A stretch of 64,000 bases of DNA. Origin: Bradyrhizobium sp. cir1 (GTDB taxonomy: Bacteria > Pseudomonadota > Alphaproteobacteria > Rhizobiales > Xanthobacteraceae). Within the stretch, counting starts at the first letter, position 1. The number at the start of each line of letters is the position of its first letter. Where the stretch lies: assembly GCF_014198245.1 (NCBI RefSeq), contig NZ_JACIHE010000006.1, positions 124,001 through 188,000 on the forward strand. The letters run 5' to 3'. The notes beneath the pieces were generated by a model. That model saw nothing but the letters and a program-made list of their open reading frames with translations, ran no database searches and was not told where the DNA came from. The translations under genes and the position numbers were made by a program. Of the stretch, positions 17,941 through 25,792 are shown piece by piece.

Positions 17941-18339
17941 ATGAAAATCCTCAACATCCTGACCCGGCGCTGCCTGCCGCTCGAAGAACTGGATGCGGCC
18001 GTCACCTTTTACGAAACGCTGATCGGTCAGAAAGCGCGCCTCCGCTTTGATTATCCCGAGTACGATCTGCGACTTGCGCAGGTCGCATCGATCCTGCTCA
18101 TCGCCGGGACCGAACAGAGCCTGAGGCGGTTCACCGCGACGCATATGACGTTCATGGTGGAGGACATTGAGGCTTTTGCCGCGCACCTGCCAACGGTCGG
18201 CGCGACGATCCTGGAGGCACCAAAGCCAGTGCCGACAGGCCGCAACATGCTGGTGCGGCATCCGGACCAGACGCTCGTCGAATATGTCGAGCACAACGAC
18301 AAGCATCCGGCGGATGTGCTGTCGTCGGCCTCCCGCTGA
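17941..18339 (+). CDS. VOC superfamily (glyoxalase-like) protein
   Basis: 132 residues, one vicinal-oxygen-chelate domain with the beta-alpha-beta repeats recognisable (EELDAAVTFYETLIG ... THMTFMVEDIEAFAAHL ... NMLVRHPDQTLVEYVEH). The final E in VEYVEH is at the usual metal-ligand position. An AAGGAG site sits 9 bp before the ATG. Function cannot be assigned; VOC proteins range from lyases to antibiotic-binding proteins. It is divergent from the 2-hydroxyacid dehydrogenase and convergent with the ferredoxin gene. Confidence 0.82.
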   Translation: MKILNILTRRCLPLEELDAAVTFYETLIGQKARLRFDYPEYDLRLAQVASILLIAGTEQSLRRFTATHMTFMVEDIEAFAAHLPTVGATILEAPKPVPTGRNMLVRHPDQTLVEYVEHNDKHPADVLSSASR

Positions 18340-18350
18340 TCTGACTGCTT

Positions 18351-18737
18351 CTATTTCTGTCCGCCAAGGCCCTCAGGCCCCGCGCCCCGCGATTGGGCCG
18401 AAGTTTCGCCGGCACGGCGGAAGACGGTCTCCATCAGCCATTGCTCGTTGGGATAGTGTTCCGCCCATTCGTCCCAGCCGGAATGCTTGCGGTATTGACC
18501 CAGGTGGCCGGAGGCCACAACCTCGGTCTCGTCCACGGTGACACGGCGGTCGCAATCGGGTGCGACGTAGATGGCGTCGGCCTGACAATAGAGCTCGCAC
18601 ATGAAGCAGGTCTGGCAATCCTCGACACGCGCGAGGATCGGCAGGCCCCCTTGCCCGGCGTCGAGCACATTGGCAGGACAAACCTCGATGCATGTCCCGC
18701 AATCCGTGCAGCGGTCCGCGACGATGAGCTCGATCAT
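18351..18737 (-). CDS. 2x[4Fe-4S] ferredoxin, AprB-like partner (pair 1)
   Basis: 128 residues. Cysteines 10, 13, 16, 20 (CTDCGTCIEVCP) and 41, 44, 47, 51 (CQTCFMCELYC) would hold two [4Fe-4S] clusters. A C-terminal tail of about 60 residues (LGQYRKHSGWDEWAEHYPNE onward) is longer than in a simple ferredoxin, recalling the tail of AprB that wraps round AprA in dissimilatory APS reductase. The same LGxYRxxxGWxE pattern recurs in the second ferredoxin at 25472. Its ATG overlaps the upstream flavoprotein stop by 4 bp, so the two are made together and probably form a heterodimer. Confidence 0.88.
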   Translation of the reverse strand: MIELIVADRCTDCGTCIEVCPANVLDAGQGGLPILARVEDCQTCFMCELYCQADAIYVAPDCDRRVTVDETEVVASGHLGQYRKHSGWDEWAEHYPNEQWLMETVFRRAGETSAQSRGAGPEGLGGQK

Positions 18738-20338
18738 GAGGCCGCCTCGAGCTGACCGGTCTTGGCATCCGCAGGAGCACCGTCGGGGGTGACCCAGACC
18801 TGATCCAGGCCACCACTGAGCAGACGGACTGCAGGCCCGGAGTCCCGTGAAGGGAAATCCTCGCGGCGATGAAGGCCCCTGCTCTCCTTGCGTGTCGCCG
18901 CCGTGGCGACGGACCAGCGCGCCGTCGCCAAGAGGGCCGCCGTCTCGCGCGAGGCGATTGTGCCCGTGTCTGCGTGATCGGCCAACTCGGTCCACAAGCC
19001 CTCGAGCGCCTGTGCAGATGCTGCAAGTCCGTGCCCGGTTCGGAATAGATTTTTGTCGAACGGGTGCATTTCGGCGCGCACGCCGTTACGAAGCGCGGCG
19101 AGATCGACGGCCTTGCCGCCTCTGCGGCGCTCGCGCCCGATGCGACCAAGCGGCCGCAGCCGGCCCGCGCTCCTCTTCGCGCCGCGCGCCAGGCGTGCCG
19201 CGGCACGCCCGGCGGACACACCGGACGAAAGCGCCCAGGCCGAGTTAACATTGCCGCCGCCGGAGATCGCGCCCGCAACCTTCTCGCGCGAGGCGTTATC
19301 GCCGGCCACGAACAGCCCCGGAACCGATGTCGTGCCATCCACGTCGTGCACCCGCACCCCACCGATGCCCCTGATGGTGCCGTCGTTGTGCAGTGTCACC
19401 TCGAACCGGTCGCGATAGGGATCGATCCCCCAGCGGTCGAACACCAATGGCACGTTCGGCGAGATCGTGTGCAGCCGCGCCTTGATGTCGTCGGGCAAAC
19501 GGTGCAGCGAGCAGTAGACCGGACCACGCTGAAGAGCGCGTGCCAGACGCAGGGTCTGGTCGGGACCGAACGGAAGATCGAGCTCGTGCCCGTCGGCATC
19601 GTAATAGGCCGCGAACGAATACGCCATGCTTCGCGTCATCGTCGAATGCGCGGGCGCAATGGTGTAGGCCGCAGTGAACTCCATGCCGGACATCTCCGCG
19701 CCCGCTTCGGCCGCCATGAGATAGCCGTCCCCCGTGTTGGTGCGGGACCCCAGCAGATGAGAGAGGAAGCTGGTGCCGCCGGCCGCAAGGATCACCGCCC
19801 CCGCCTCGATCTGATAGGCCCTCCCGCCATCCTGGCGGCGCTTGCCGCGGGCGCCGCCGATCGAGCCGTCGGATCGCGCCAGAAGTTCGAGCACGGGCGA
19901 ATGATCGAGGACGGTGACGCCGTGGCCCAGTATCTGCTGCCGCAGGGCGCGCATATATTCGGGCCCGCGCACGGCGCGGTAGTTCATCCGTCCATCGTCG
20001 TCGACGCCGAATTTGTAGTAGCGCGCCAGTGTCGGCAGCGTACGCCAGGTCTGGTCAAGGATGCGATACATCCAGTCCGCCTCGCCAAGACCAAGGCCGC
20101 TCGTAACACGATTGGCAACGGCCGCATCGCGCGCCGCCGGAGGATCCGGCGGGACCCACCAATGGCCCGGCCCCGCCGCAGCCGTGACGCCGCTGGTTCC
20201 GCAATAGCCCTTGTCGACCAGTACGACTTTCGCGCCCGATTCTGCGGCGGAGGTCGCAGCCCAGGCACCGGCCATTCCGCCGCCGACGACCAACACATCG
20301 GCTGTCAGCGACAATTCTTCGAGCGACGACGAAACCAC
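18734..20338 (-). CDS. AprA/SdhA-like FAD-binding oxidoreductase (pair 1)
   Basis: 534 residues from GTG 20338, chosen because GGAGG lies 6 bp upstream; an ATG further up (20377) lacks this. FAD-binding GGGMAG at 19-24 followed by KVVLVDKGYCGTSGVTAAAG, the middle TGDGYLMAAEAGAEMSGMEF block, GLFVAGDNASREKVAGAISG and the late ESRGLHRREDFP place it in the fumarate reductase/succinate dehydrogenase/APS reductase flavoprotein superfamily. At about 535 residues it is shorter than true AprA. With the ferredoxin it resembles a cytosolic AprAB-type enzyme. In this sulfur-rich setting, redox chemistry on a sulfur oxo-compound is a reasonable guess, but the substrate is unknown. Confidence 0.88.
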   Translation of the reverse strand: MVSSSLEELSLTADVLVVGGGMAGAWAATSAAESGAKVVLVDKGYCGTSGVTAAAGPGHWWVPPDPPAARDAAVANRVTSGLGLGEADWMYRILDQTWRTLPTLARYYKFGVDDDGRMNYRAVRGPEYMRALRQQILGHGVTVLDHSPVLELLARSDGSIGGARGKRRQDGGRAYQIEAGAVILAAGGTSFLSHLLGSRTNTGDGYLMAAEAGAEMSGMEFTAAYTIAPAHSTMTRSMAYSFAAYYDADGHELDLPFGPDQTLRLARALQRGPVYCSLHRLPDDIKARLHTISPNVPLVFDRWGIDPYRDRFEVTLHNDGTIRGIGGVRVHDVDGTTSVPGLFVAGDNASREKVAGAISGGGNVNSAWALSSGVSAGRAAARLARGAKRSAGRLRPLGRIGRERRRGGKAVDLAALRNGVRAEMHPFDKNLFRTGHGLAASAQALEGLWTELADHADTGTIASRETAALLATARWSVATAATRKESRGLHRREDFPSRDSGPAVRLLSGGLDQVWVTPDGAPADAKTGQLEAAS

Positions 20339-20776
20339 CGCGTGCCTCCGGACAATAGTGCAGCCGCCCTCCCGCACGGCGGAAGCGTTCCACTTTGCCG
20401 CGCATGTTTGGGCGAGGCAGCACGCAGGTCAATGAAAGGCAAAACTCTTTTCACCACGCCTCGCAAACGACTCATGCCGCCGTTGTCGCAGACAGCGAGA
20501 TGGGCGTTTCGGCGTAGAACAGACTTCCCCGCAGGTCCCCGCGGGCGACAAGGAGATTTCCGGAATACTACGGACGGACGGCGCCGATGATCGTCCAATA
20601 TGACGGATTTTCGTCCGTCATATGATGCTGGCCGGAGCGCCCCTCGCTCATCCCTTCCATTTTGTTGGATGAAAGCGATCGGCGAAATCATTTCTCGATT
20701 CACATCATCGGCAGCTCATTTTATCTACATCTTCAGCGCAATTGAGTGCTTCCTGCTCTTATCCTGGAGAATGACG
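20339..20776. other. Divergent intergenic region between flavoprotein 1 and the Met-rich gene
   Basis: 438 bp with no convincing gene. It contains the perfect inverted repeat at 20598-20623 and should hold promoters for both divergent genes. A stretch around 20690-20760 is noticeably more AT-rich than the surroundings. Confidence 0.5.
20598..20623. promoter_or_regulatory. Perfect 10-bp inverted repeat, candidate operator
   Basis: Arms ATATGACGGA and TCCGTCATAT are exact reverse complements around a 6-nt centre. The site is roughly midway between two divergent genes (flavoprotein 1 and the Met-rich protein). It has no T-tract, so an operator is likelier than a terminator. The XRE-cupin regulator encoded 0.5 kb away is a candidate binder, by proximity only. 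Confidence 0.5.
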
Positions 20777-21082
20777 ATGAACACCGCGATGCAGATGATG
20801 CCCATGCCGATGATGATGGGCGGCATGATGAACCCCGCCATGGCCGGCGGCATGATGCCGATGATGAACATGATGGGCATGCCGATGATGATGCCCTGCC
20901 AGGTCAAGTGCACCATGACCCCCGCTGGCATGACCTGCGAGATGATGCCGATGGACCCCGCCATGAAGGACATGTTCATGAAGTGCTGCGAGAGCATGAT
21001 GAACATGATGCAGATGGGCATGCCCATGATGATGTGCTGCGGCGGCATGATGATGATGTGCATGCCGATGAAGGCCGCCTGA
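20777..21082 (+). CDS. Methionine-rich small protein (44 Met and 8 Cys in 101 residues)
   Basis: 101 residues; I count 44 methionines and 8 cysteines, arranged in MMxM, MPMMM, CxxxC and CC clusters with interspersed Gly and Pro. There is no recognisable domain, signal peptide or usual hydrophobic helix. The ATG at 20777 is chosen because TGGAGA lies about 7 bp upstream. A strong terminator follows the stop by about 30 bp, so it is a monocistronic unit. Over half of its residues contain sulfur. Two readings fit: a sulfur store or sink, or a Cu(I)-binding protein (Met/Cys clusters bind soft metals). Its place in the middle of an organosulfur locus, divergent from an AprA-like gene, favours a sulfur link, but function is not established. 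Confidence 0.8.
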   Translation: MNTAMQMMPMPMMMGGMMNPAMAGGMMPMMNMMGMPMMMPCQVKCTMTPAGMTCEMMPMDPAMKDMFMKCCESMMNMMQMGMPMMMCCGGMMMMCMPMKAA

Positions 21083-21110
21083 TCGCATCCTTTGGGAAAC
21101 GATCGAATAT

Positions 21111-21134
21111 GGGCCGGCCTCGCGCCGGCCCTTC
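21111..21134 (+). terminator. Rho-independent terminator
   Basis: Perfect stem GGGCCGGC/GCCGGCCC with a 5-nt loop, followed by TTCT. It lies between the Met-rich gene and the convergent regulator gene and could serve both. Confidence 0.8.
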
Positions 21135-21139
21135 TGCGT

Positions 21140-21763
21140 TCAGCCGTTGGTCTCGGCGTAGGTCATGACGAGGTAGAGGACCGCCTCGACGGCGACCAGG
21201 TTCTTGTAGACGTGCGGCACGTCGGCCTCGAACAGGATGGCATCGCCTTCCGTCAGCGTCTGCGGCTTGTCGGGCCCGGCCGTGATCTCGACCACGCCCT
21301 TGGCCACAAACAAATTCTCGCGGGTGCCAGGCGCATGTGGTTCGGCCGCTTCGCGGTGAAGCGGACCGATCCTCAACTCGTAGAATTCGACCGGATGATT
21401 GCCGTCGAAGGGAAACAGCGCGCGCGACGTAAACTGTCCCTGGCTCGACGTCAGCAGCTTGGCATCGCTGAGGCGGAGAACTTTCGGGCCCCGCGGCGCC
21501 TCGGTCTGGAGCAGATTGGCGAAAGGCACGTGAAGCGCGCTTGCGACCTTCCAGAGCAACGCGATCGTCGGAACGCTTTTTCCGGTCTCGATCTGGCCCA
21601 GCATGGCCCGGCTCACCCCGGATTGCTTGGCAAGCCGCTCCAGCGAATGGCCCTGACTGGTCCGCAGGCGTCGCAAATTTCGGCCGAGGACGACCGGCAG
21701 ATCGAGATCGTTCGAGGATGATGCGTTCGTGTCCGGCGACGAGGCGACATGGCCGTCGCTCAT
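21140..21763 (-). CDS. XRE-family regulator with C-terminal cupin (SutR-like)
   Basis: 207 residues. Helix-turn-helix at about 27-81 (LGRNLRRLRTSQGHSLERLA ... GVSRAMLGQIETGKSVPTI) and a single cupin domain at about 110-205 (FYELRIGPLHREAAEPHAPG ... EGDAILFEADVPHVYKN). This architecture matches E. coli SutR (YdcN), a regulator of sulfur-utilisation genes, which fits the setting. The ATG at 21763 overlaps the stop of a small upstream frame as ATGA, so it was preferred over a GTG at 21775. It sits among the AprAB-like, Met-rich and sulfonate-transport genes and is the best local candidate for their regulator. The ligand bound by the cupin is unknown. Confidence 0.88.
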   Translation of the reverse strand: MSDGHVASSPDTNASSSNDLDLPVVLGRNLRRLRTSQGHSLERLAKQSGVSRAMLGQIETGKSVPTIALLWKVASALHVPFANLLQTEAPRGPKVLRLSDAKLLTSSQGQFTSRALFPFDGNHPVEFYELRIGPLHREAAEPHAPGTRENLFVAKGVVEITAGPDKPQTLTEGDAILFEADVPHVYKNLVAVEAVLYLVMTYAETNG

Positions 21764-22011
21764 GAAGCATCCCACCGCGCGGTCGACACGGCCGGCACGG
21801 GCATCGGCACCCAGACCCAGGTGGGCCAGAACCAGCAGAGCGGCATGGGAGCGCCTGTCGCGAAGGGGCCGGCGCCTGGCGACGGCGCAGCCAAAGCCTC
21901 GGCCTGACGTCTGCTTCGCTCCGATCGATAGGCTGCGAGGTCGATAATCCGCGCTGAACTCGTAGGCTCTGTCACCTTGTTTGATCCGCGTTCGATGGCG
22001 ATACGCGACAT
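21760..22011 (-). CDS. Small protein coupled to the XRE-cupin regulator
   Basis: 83 residues from ATG 22011 (an in-frame GTG at 21975 is an alternative). It contains SARIIDLAAYRSERSRRQAE, a basic helix motif seen in many small alphaproteobacterial proteins, then a tryptophan/proline-rich end (PLCWFWPTWVWVPMPVP). No known domain. The stop overlaps the regulator's start as ATGA, which implies translational coupling; it may be a leader frame that sets regulator synthesis or a small partner protein. The ribosome site is only moderate. Confidence 0.5.
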   Translation of the reverse strand: MSRIAIERGSNKVTEPTSSARIIDLAAYRSERSRRQAEALAAPSPGAGPFATGAPMPLCWFWPTWVWVPMPVPAVSTARWDAS

Positions 22012-22427
22012 CCTAGTTCCGCCGGAGCATCCGGCAAGCTGTCGCCGAACAAAACAACGGGGGCGCTGTAAAGCCAGGCCACGTAGCAAAGGCTTCTCGA
22101 ATTTGCTCGCGCGTTAGCGGATGGCTTCTATCGCCATGCCTGCGGCGATCGTGCGATTGATTGCTGGTCTCGGCGCCGACCGCACAGATTTGACACGTGT
22201 TGAAACTGGTCTGCTCGCGCCTCGCTGCGTTGAGAACGCACTTCCTCAAGGGAATGGATTTGGAGAACAAGTCCTCTGGTGAGTGCGATCCAATCAGCGT
22301 GTTTCTTTCGAAGATTACGCCGTGACATCAGTTCACTGGACCGGCCGCCCGATTTCCTGACATGTGGCCTCAAATGGCCGGAAAACCTCATCCGCGGCTG
22401 ACCAAGTTTGAACTCGAGAGACGCAAA
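22012..22427. other. Divergent intergenic region upstream of the sulfonate-type ABC operon
   Basis: 416 bp. A 55-codon forward frame from about 22119 exists, but it has no ribosome site and matches nothing I recognise, so I do not call it. No strong palindrome seen. Promoters for the XRE unit and the ABC operon should be here. Confidence 0.4.
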
Positions 22428-23435
22428 ATGCCTGCATCGAAATCCCTTTATGCCGCGGCGCTCGCCGTCGTCATCGCAGCAACCGGTGCCAACGCGGTTC
22501 GCGCCGAAACAACGCAGCTTCGCATCGCCCAGCAATTCGGCATCGCCTATCTTCCGCTCATCGTCGCCAGCGAGAAGGGGCTGATCGAGGAAGAGGCCAA
22601 GGCACTCGGCATTGCGCCGCCGAAGATCGAATGGCTGCGGCTGTCCGGAGCGGCCGCCATGAACGAGGCGCTGATTTCGGGCGGCCTCGATTTCGCAACG
22701 GCCGGCATCACGCCGATGATCCTGACCTGGGACAAGACGCGGACCACGGCCAAGATCATCGGCATCGCCGCACTCGGCTCGATGGCCAACATCCTGACCA
22801 CCAACAATCCGAACATCAAGACGCTGGCCGATTTCACCGAAAAGGATCGGATCGCACTCCCCTCGGTCAAGGTCGGTTTCCAGCCGATCGTCCTCCAGAT
22901 GGCGGCGGACAAGGCGTTCGGCAAATACGACAAGCTGGACGAGCTCACCGTCAGCATGCCGCATCCGGACGCGACGGCCCAGATCCTGTCGGGCCATTCG
23001 GAGATTACGGCGCATTTCACCTCGCCGCCGTTCTCGCAGCAGCAACTGGCGAGCGGCAAGGTGCACCAGGTCCTCAACAGCTACGACGTGCTCGGAGGCC
23101 CCCACACCTTCAACGTGGTCTATTCGACCACGAAGTTCGTCAACGACAATCCGAAGACGATCCAGGCCTTCGTCCGCGGCCTCGACCGGGCCAACGAATG
23201 GATCAAGGCCAATCCGAAGGACGCCGCCGCGCTCTACATCAAGGCCGAAGGTTCGAAGCTTACGCCCGATTTCGTCGAGAGCATCATCCGCGACAAGGAC
23301 GTCAACTTCACCACCGCGCCCGAAGGGGCCCAGAAGTTCGCGGATTTCGAGGCCAAGGTCGGCCTGATCAAGCAGGCGCCGGCATCATGGCGCGACCTGT
23401 TCTGGTCCGGCCTCGGAGAGAAGCCGGGAAGCTGA
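22428..23435 (+). CDS. Sulfonate/nitrate/taurine-type ABC substrate-binding protein
   Basis: 335 residues with a Sec signal peptide (LYAAALAVVIAATGANAVRAE). The mature protein starts TQLRIAQQFGIAYLPLIVAS, the classic SsuA/TauA/ThiY-like opening, and continues with EALISGGLDFATAGITPM and a HPDATAQILSGHSEITAHFT segment. The ATG at 22428 begins the signal peptide. It is followed by its ATPase after 1 bp and its permease, giving a complete importer. The sulfur context suggests an organosulfonate or related compound, though nitrate/pyrimidine-precursor binders share the fold. Confidence 0.9.
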   Translation: MPASKSLYAAALAVVIAATGANAVRAETTQLRIAQQFGIAYLPLIVASEKGLIEEEAKALGIAPPKIEWLRLSGAAAMNEALISGGLDFATAGITPMILTWDKTRTTAKIIGIAALGSMANILTTNNPNIKTLADFTEKDRIALPSVKVGFQPIVLQMAADKAFGKYDKLDELTVSMPHPDATAQILSGHSEITAHFTSPPFSQQQLASGKVHQVLNSYDVLGGPHTFNVVYSTTKFVNDNPKTIQAFVRGLDRANEWIKANPKDAAALYIKAEGSKLTPDFVESIIRDKDVNFTTAPEGAQKFADFEAKVGLIKQAPASWRDLFWSGLGEKPGS

Positions 23436-23436
23436 C

Positions 23437-24252
23437 ATGAACGTCGCTCCGCGACTGACTGGCCTTGTCGGCGATACGGCTTCGCCGGCGCTGCTCGAGC
23501 TCGATCACGTCAGCATCAGCTATCCGACGCCGGACGGCATCCTGACGGCCGTTGAAGACGTCAGTTTCAAGATCGCGGCCGGCGAACGGCTGGTCCTGCT
23601 CGGCCCGTCAGGCTGCGGCAAGTCCACGCTGCTGCGCGCCGTCGGCGGTTTTCTCAAGCCAAGCGCAGGCGAGCTTCGCATGAACGGCCGGCGGATCGGA
23701 GCCCCGGGGCCCGACCGCATGACCGTGTTTCAGGAGTTCGACCAGTTGCTGCCCTGGCGCACCGTGCTCGGCAATGTCCGCTACGCCCTGGAGCGGGGAA
23801 AATCGATGCCGCGGCGAGACGCAGAGGGTATTGCGCGGCGCTGGCTCGAGCGCGTCGGTTTGAAAAATTTCGTCGACGCCTTTCCCCATACCTTGTCCGG
23901 CGGCATGAAACAGCGCGTCGCGATCGCCCGGGCCTTTGCGCTGGAGCCGGCGCTGCTGCTGATGGACGAACCCTTCGCTGCGCTGGACGCGCTGACGCGG
24001 CGGCAGATGCAGGACGAACTGCTCAAACTGTGCGAGGAGACCGGTAATACCGCGCTGTTCGTGACCCATGGCATCGACGAAGCGATCCGCGTCGGAACCC
24101 GCATCCTGGCCCTGACGCCGCACCCGGGACGGCTGGCCGCCACTTTCGATGTCCCGCCGGAAACCCGCGCCCGCGGAAGCTCGGGTTTCGGCGAGTTGGA
24201 GCGGCGTATCCAGGAGACCGTGTTTTCCGCACCGGAAGTCGACCATGTCTGA
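23437..24252 (+). CDS. ABC transporter ATP-binding protein (SsuB/TauB type)
   Basis: 271 residues. Walker A GPSGCGKS at about 56-63, Q-loop region MTVFQEFDQLLPWRTV, signature TLSGGMKQRVAIARA and Walker B LLLMDEPFAALD are all intact. The EFDQLLPWRTV segment is typical of the nitrate/sulfonate/taurine ATPase group. It starts immediately after the binding-protein stop and overlaps the permease by 8 bp. Confidence 0.92.
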   Translation: MNVAPRLTGLVGDTASPALLELDHVSISYPTPDGILTAVEDVSFKIAAGERLVLLGPSGCGKSTLLRAVGGFLKPSAGELRMNGRRIGAPGPDRMTVFQEFDQLLPWRTVLGNVRYALERGKSMPRRDAEGIARRWLERVGLKNFVDAFPHTLSGGMKQRVAIARAFALEPALLLMDEPFAALDALTRRQMQDELLKLCEETGNTALFVTHGIDEAIRVGTRILALTPHPGRLAATFDVPPETRARGSSGFGELERRIQETVFSAPEVDHV

Positions 24253-25069
24253 CATCACGGCCCCCAAACTCGTGCGCGTGCCAACGTGGCGGCGCGCCCT
24301 CGAAGGCACGCCCTGGCGGCGCTTCGTCATTCTCGCCGGCCTTGCTCTCGCCTGGGAGCTCTATGCGCGCTGGCTCGACAATGCCCTTCTGCTGCCGACC
24401 CTGGGCGCGACGCTGTCGGCGCTGTGGTCGGCCGTCCTGTCGGGCGAGCTGCCGAACCGCGCGTTGACCTCGTTGCGGGTTCTCATCACCGGCTATGCGC
24501 TGGGCGTTGCCGTCGCTGCGGTGCTGACGACCCTCGCCGCCCTGTCGCGCTGGGGCAATGAGGCTCTTGGCCTGCTGACGTCGATGTTCAACCCGCTTCC
24601 GGCCATCGCATTGCTTCCCATTGCGCTGCTTTGGTTCGGAGTGGGAACGCCGAGCCTGATCTTCGTCATCGTGCACTCCGTTTTGTGGCCGGTGGCGCTG
24701 GCCTGCTATGGCGGCTTCCTCGCGGTGCCGCCGACCCTGCGAATGGCCGGCCGCAACCTGGGCCTATCAGGTGGCCGGTTCGTCGCGGAGATCCTGGTGC
24801 CCGCGGCCTTCCCGCAGATCCTGTCGGGCTTGCGGATCGGCTGGGCGTTTGCCTGGCGCACGCTGATTGCAGCCGAGCTGGTGTTCGGCGTCAGCGCGCG
24901 GTCCGGCGGGATCGGCTGGTTCATCTACACCAGCCGCGCACAGCTGGAGACGGCGAGCGTCTTTGCGGGACTGCTCACGGTAATTCTGATCGGTCTCCTT
25001 GTGGAGGGTGTGATCTTCCGCAGCCTGACGCGGATCACGGTGCAGCGCTGGGGACAGGTGCAAACCTAG
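24245..25069 (+). CDS. ABC transporter permease (SsuC/TauC type)
   Basis: 274 residues, about six membrane segments. Conserved blocks include FNPLPAIALLPIALLWFGVG and the EAA loop (RMAGRNLGLSGGRFVAEILV then PAAFPQILSGLRIGWAFAWR), diagnostic of the SsuC/TauC family. The ATG at 24245 lies inside the ATPase gene end; a longer frame upstream is antisense-like overlap and not used. It completes the 22428-25069 importer. Confidence 0.92.
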   Translation: MSDITAPKLVRVPTWRRALEGTPWRRFVILAGLALAWELYARWLDNALLLPTLGATLSALWSAVLSGELPNRALTSLRVLITGYALGVAVAAVLTTLAALSRWGNEALGLLTSMFNPLPAIALLPIALLWFGVGTPSLIFVIVHSVLWPVALACYGGFLAVPPTLRMAGRNLGLSGGRFVAEILVPAAFPQILSGLRIGWAFAWRTLIAAELVFGVSARSGGIGWFIYTSRAQLETASVFAGLLTVILIGLLVEGVIFRSLTRITVQRWGQVQT

Positions 25070-25096
25070 CGGGAATGCCTGCGATCCCGACCGCTC

Positions 25097-25444
25097 CTAT
25101 TGGTGAACATGCGGGAATGCGTAGCGGTCGGCCAGATAGCGGAGTATTCGTTCCGAGGAATCGATGAAGCGCCGGCCGTTGGCGACGCCTGCGTCCTCAG
25201 GCACCGGCCGGCTTTCATCGAAGACCAGAACCGGAAGGGATTGATGCTGCTCGCCGAGGATTTCGACCACCGCCGTTCGCGGCCGCGCGAACAGCAGGCG
25301 ATGCACTTCGATCTGCGTTGCCAGTCCGGGGAACGACGCCAGCAATCCCTCGATTGCATTGCAGTGCGGGCAGACGAAGAAGCGGCCCGGCTGCCCGGGA
25401 TCTTCAAATCCCGGCTTCAGCAGAAAGAGGCGGTCTCCGCTCAT
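25097..25444 (-). CDS. DUF3088 family protein (CxxC thioredoxin-like)
   Basis: 115 residues. MSGDRLFLLKPGFEDPGQPG followed by RFFVCPHCNAIEGLLASFP matches the DUF3088 family. The CPHC pair (C25, C28) near the N-terminus and the later SLPVLVF segment (cis-Pro position) suggest a thioredoxin/glutaredoxin-like fold. It starts 28 bp after the ferredoxin 2 stop on the same strand, so it is probably third in the flavoprotein-ferredoxin operon and may act as its thiol-redox partner. No experimental role is known to me. Confidence 0.82.
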   Translation of the reverse strand: MSGDRLFLLKPGFEDPGQPGRFFVCPHCNAIEGLLASFPGLATQIEVHRLLFARPRTAVVEILGEQHQSLPVLVFDESRPVPEDAGVANGRRFIDSSERILRYLADRYAFPHVHQ

Positions 25445-25471
25445 GGCAGGCCTCCAGAGACGACATGATTT

Positions 25472-25792
25472 TCAATGGCCGAACAGCCGATAGCTCCGAT
25501 CGGCCGCCCGCAGGTGCCGGCTCTCCTCGACCCAGCCCACCACTCGCCTATAACTGCCCAGCAGGGTCGCCTCCTTCAACGCCGCCACGTCGACCGCTTG
25601 CGGCGCGTCGGCGAACGGCGAGACGAACAGCGCATCCTCGGGACAATAGAGCTCGCACAGGAAGCAGGTCTGGCAGTCGCTCTGGCGCGCGATCCGGGGA
25701 ATGCCGTCGGTCTTGTCGAAGACGTTGGTCGGGCACACGTTCACGCAGATGTCGCAGGCGGTGCACTGTTCCGCATCGATGACCTCGATCAT
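25472..25792 (-). CDS. 2x[4Fe-4S] ferredoxin, AprB-like partner (pair 2)
   Basis: 106 residues. Cysteines 10, 13, 16, 20 (CTACDICVNVCP) and 40, 43, 46, 50 (CQTCFLCELYCP) bind two [4Fe-4S] clusters. The tail LGSYRRVVGWVEESRHL parallels the LGQYRKHSGWDEW tail of the ferredoxin at 18351 but is shorter. The start overlaps the flavoprotein 2 stop by 4 bp. It most likely shuttles electrons to or from that flavoprotein. Confidence 0.88.
   Translation of the reverse strand: MIEVIDAEQCTACDICVNVCPTNVFDKTDGIPRIARQSDCQTCFLCELYCPEDALFVSPFADAPQAVDVAALKEATLLGSYRRVVGWVEESRHLRAADRSYRLFGH

Noticed and set aside
18351..20338. Assignment of pair 1 as true dissimilatory APS reductase (AprBA)
   Set aside because: The flavoprotein is about 100 residues too short and there are no other sulfate-reduction or sulfur-oxidation genes (sat, qmo, dsr) nearby; only AprAB-like is supported.
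20759..21088. Very histidine-rich frame on the minus strand opposite the Met-rich gene, and an Asp/His-rich frame on the plus strand
   Set aside because: Both follow mechanically from runs of ATG codons in the Met-rich gene (CAT on the opposite strand). No ribosome site or family match; the Met-rich frame has the start signal and terminator.
22119..22286. Short plus-strand frame (about 55 codons) in the gap before the sulfonate-type operon
   Set aside because: No ribosome site, no family, composition unlike neighbours; left as intergenic.
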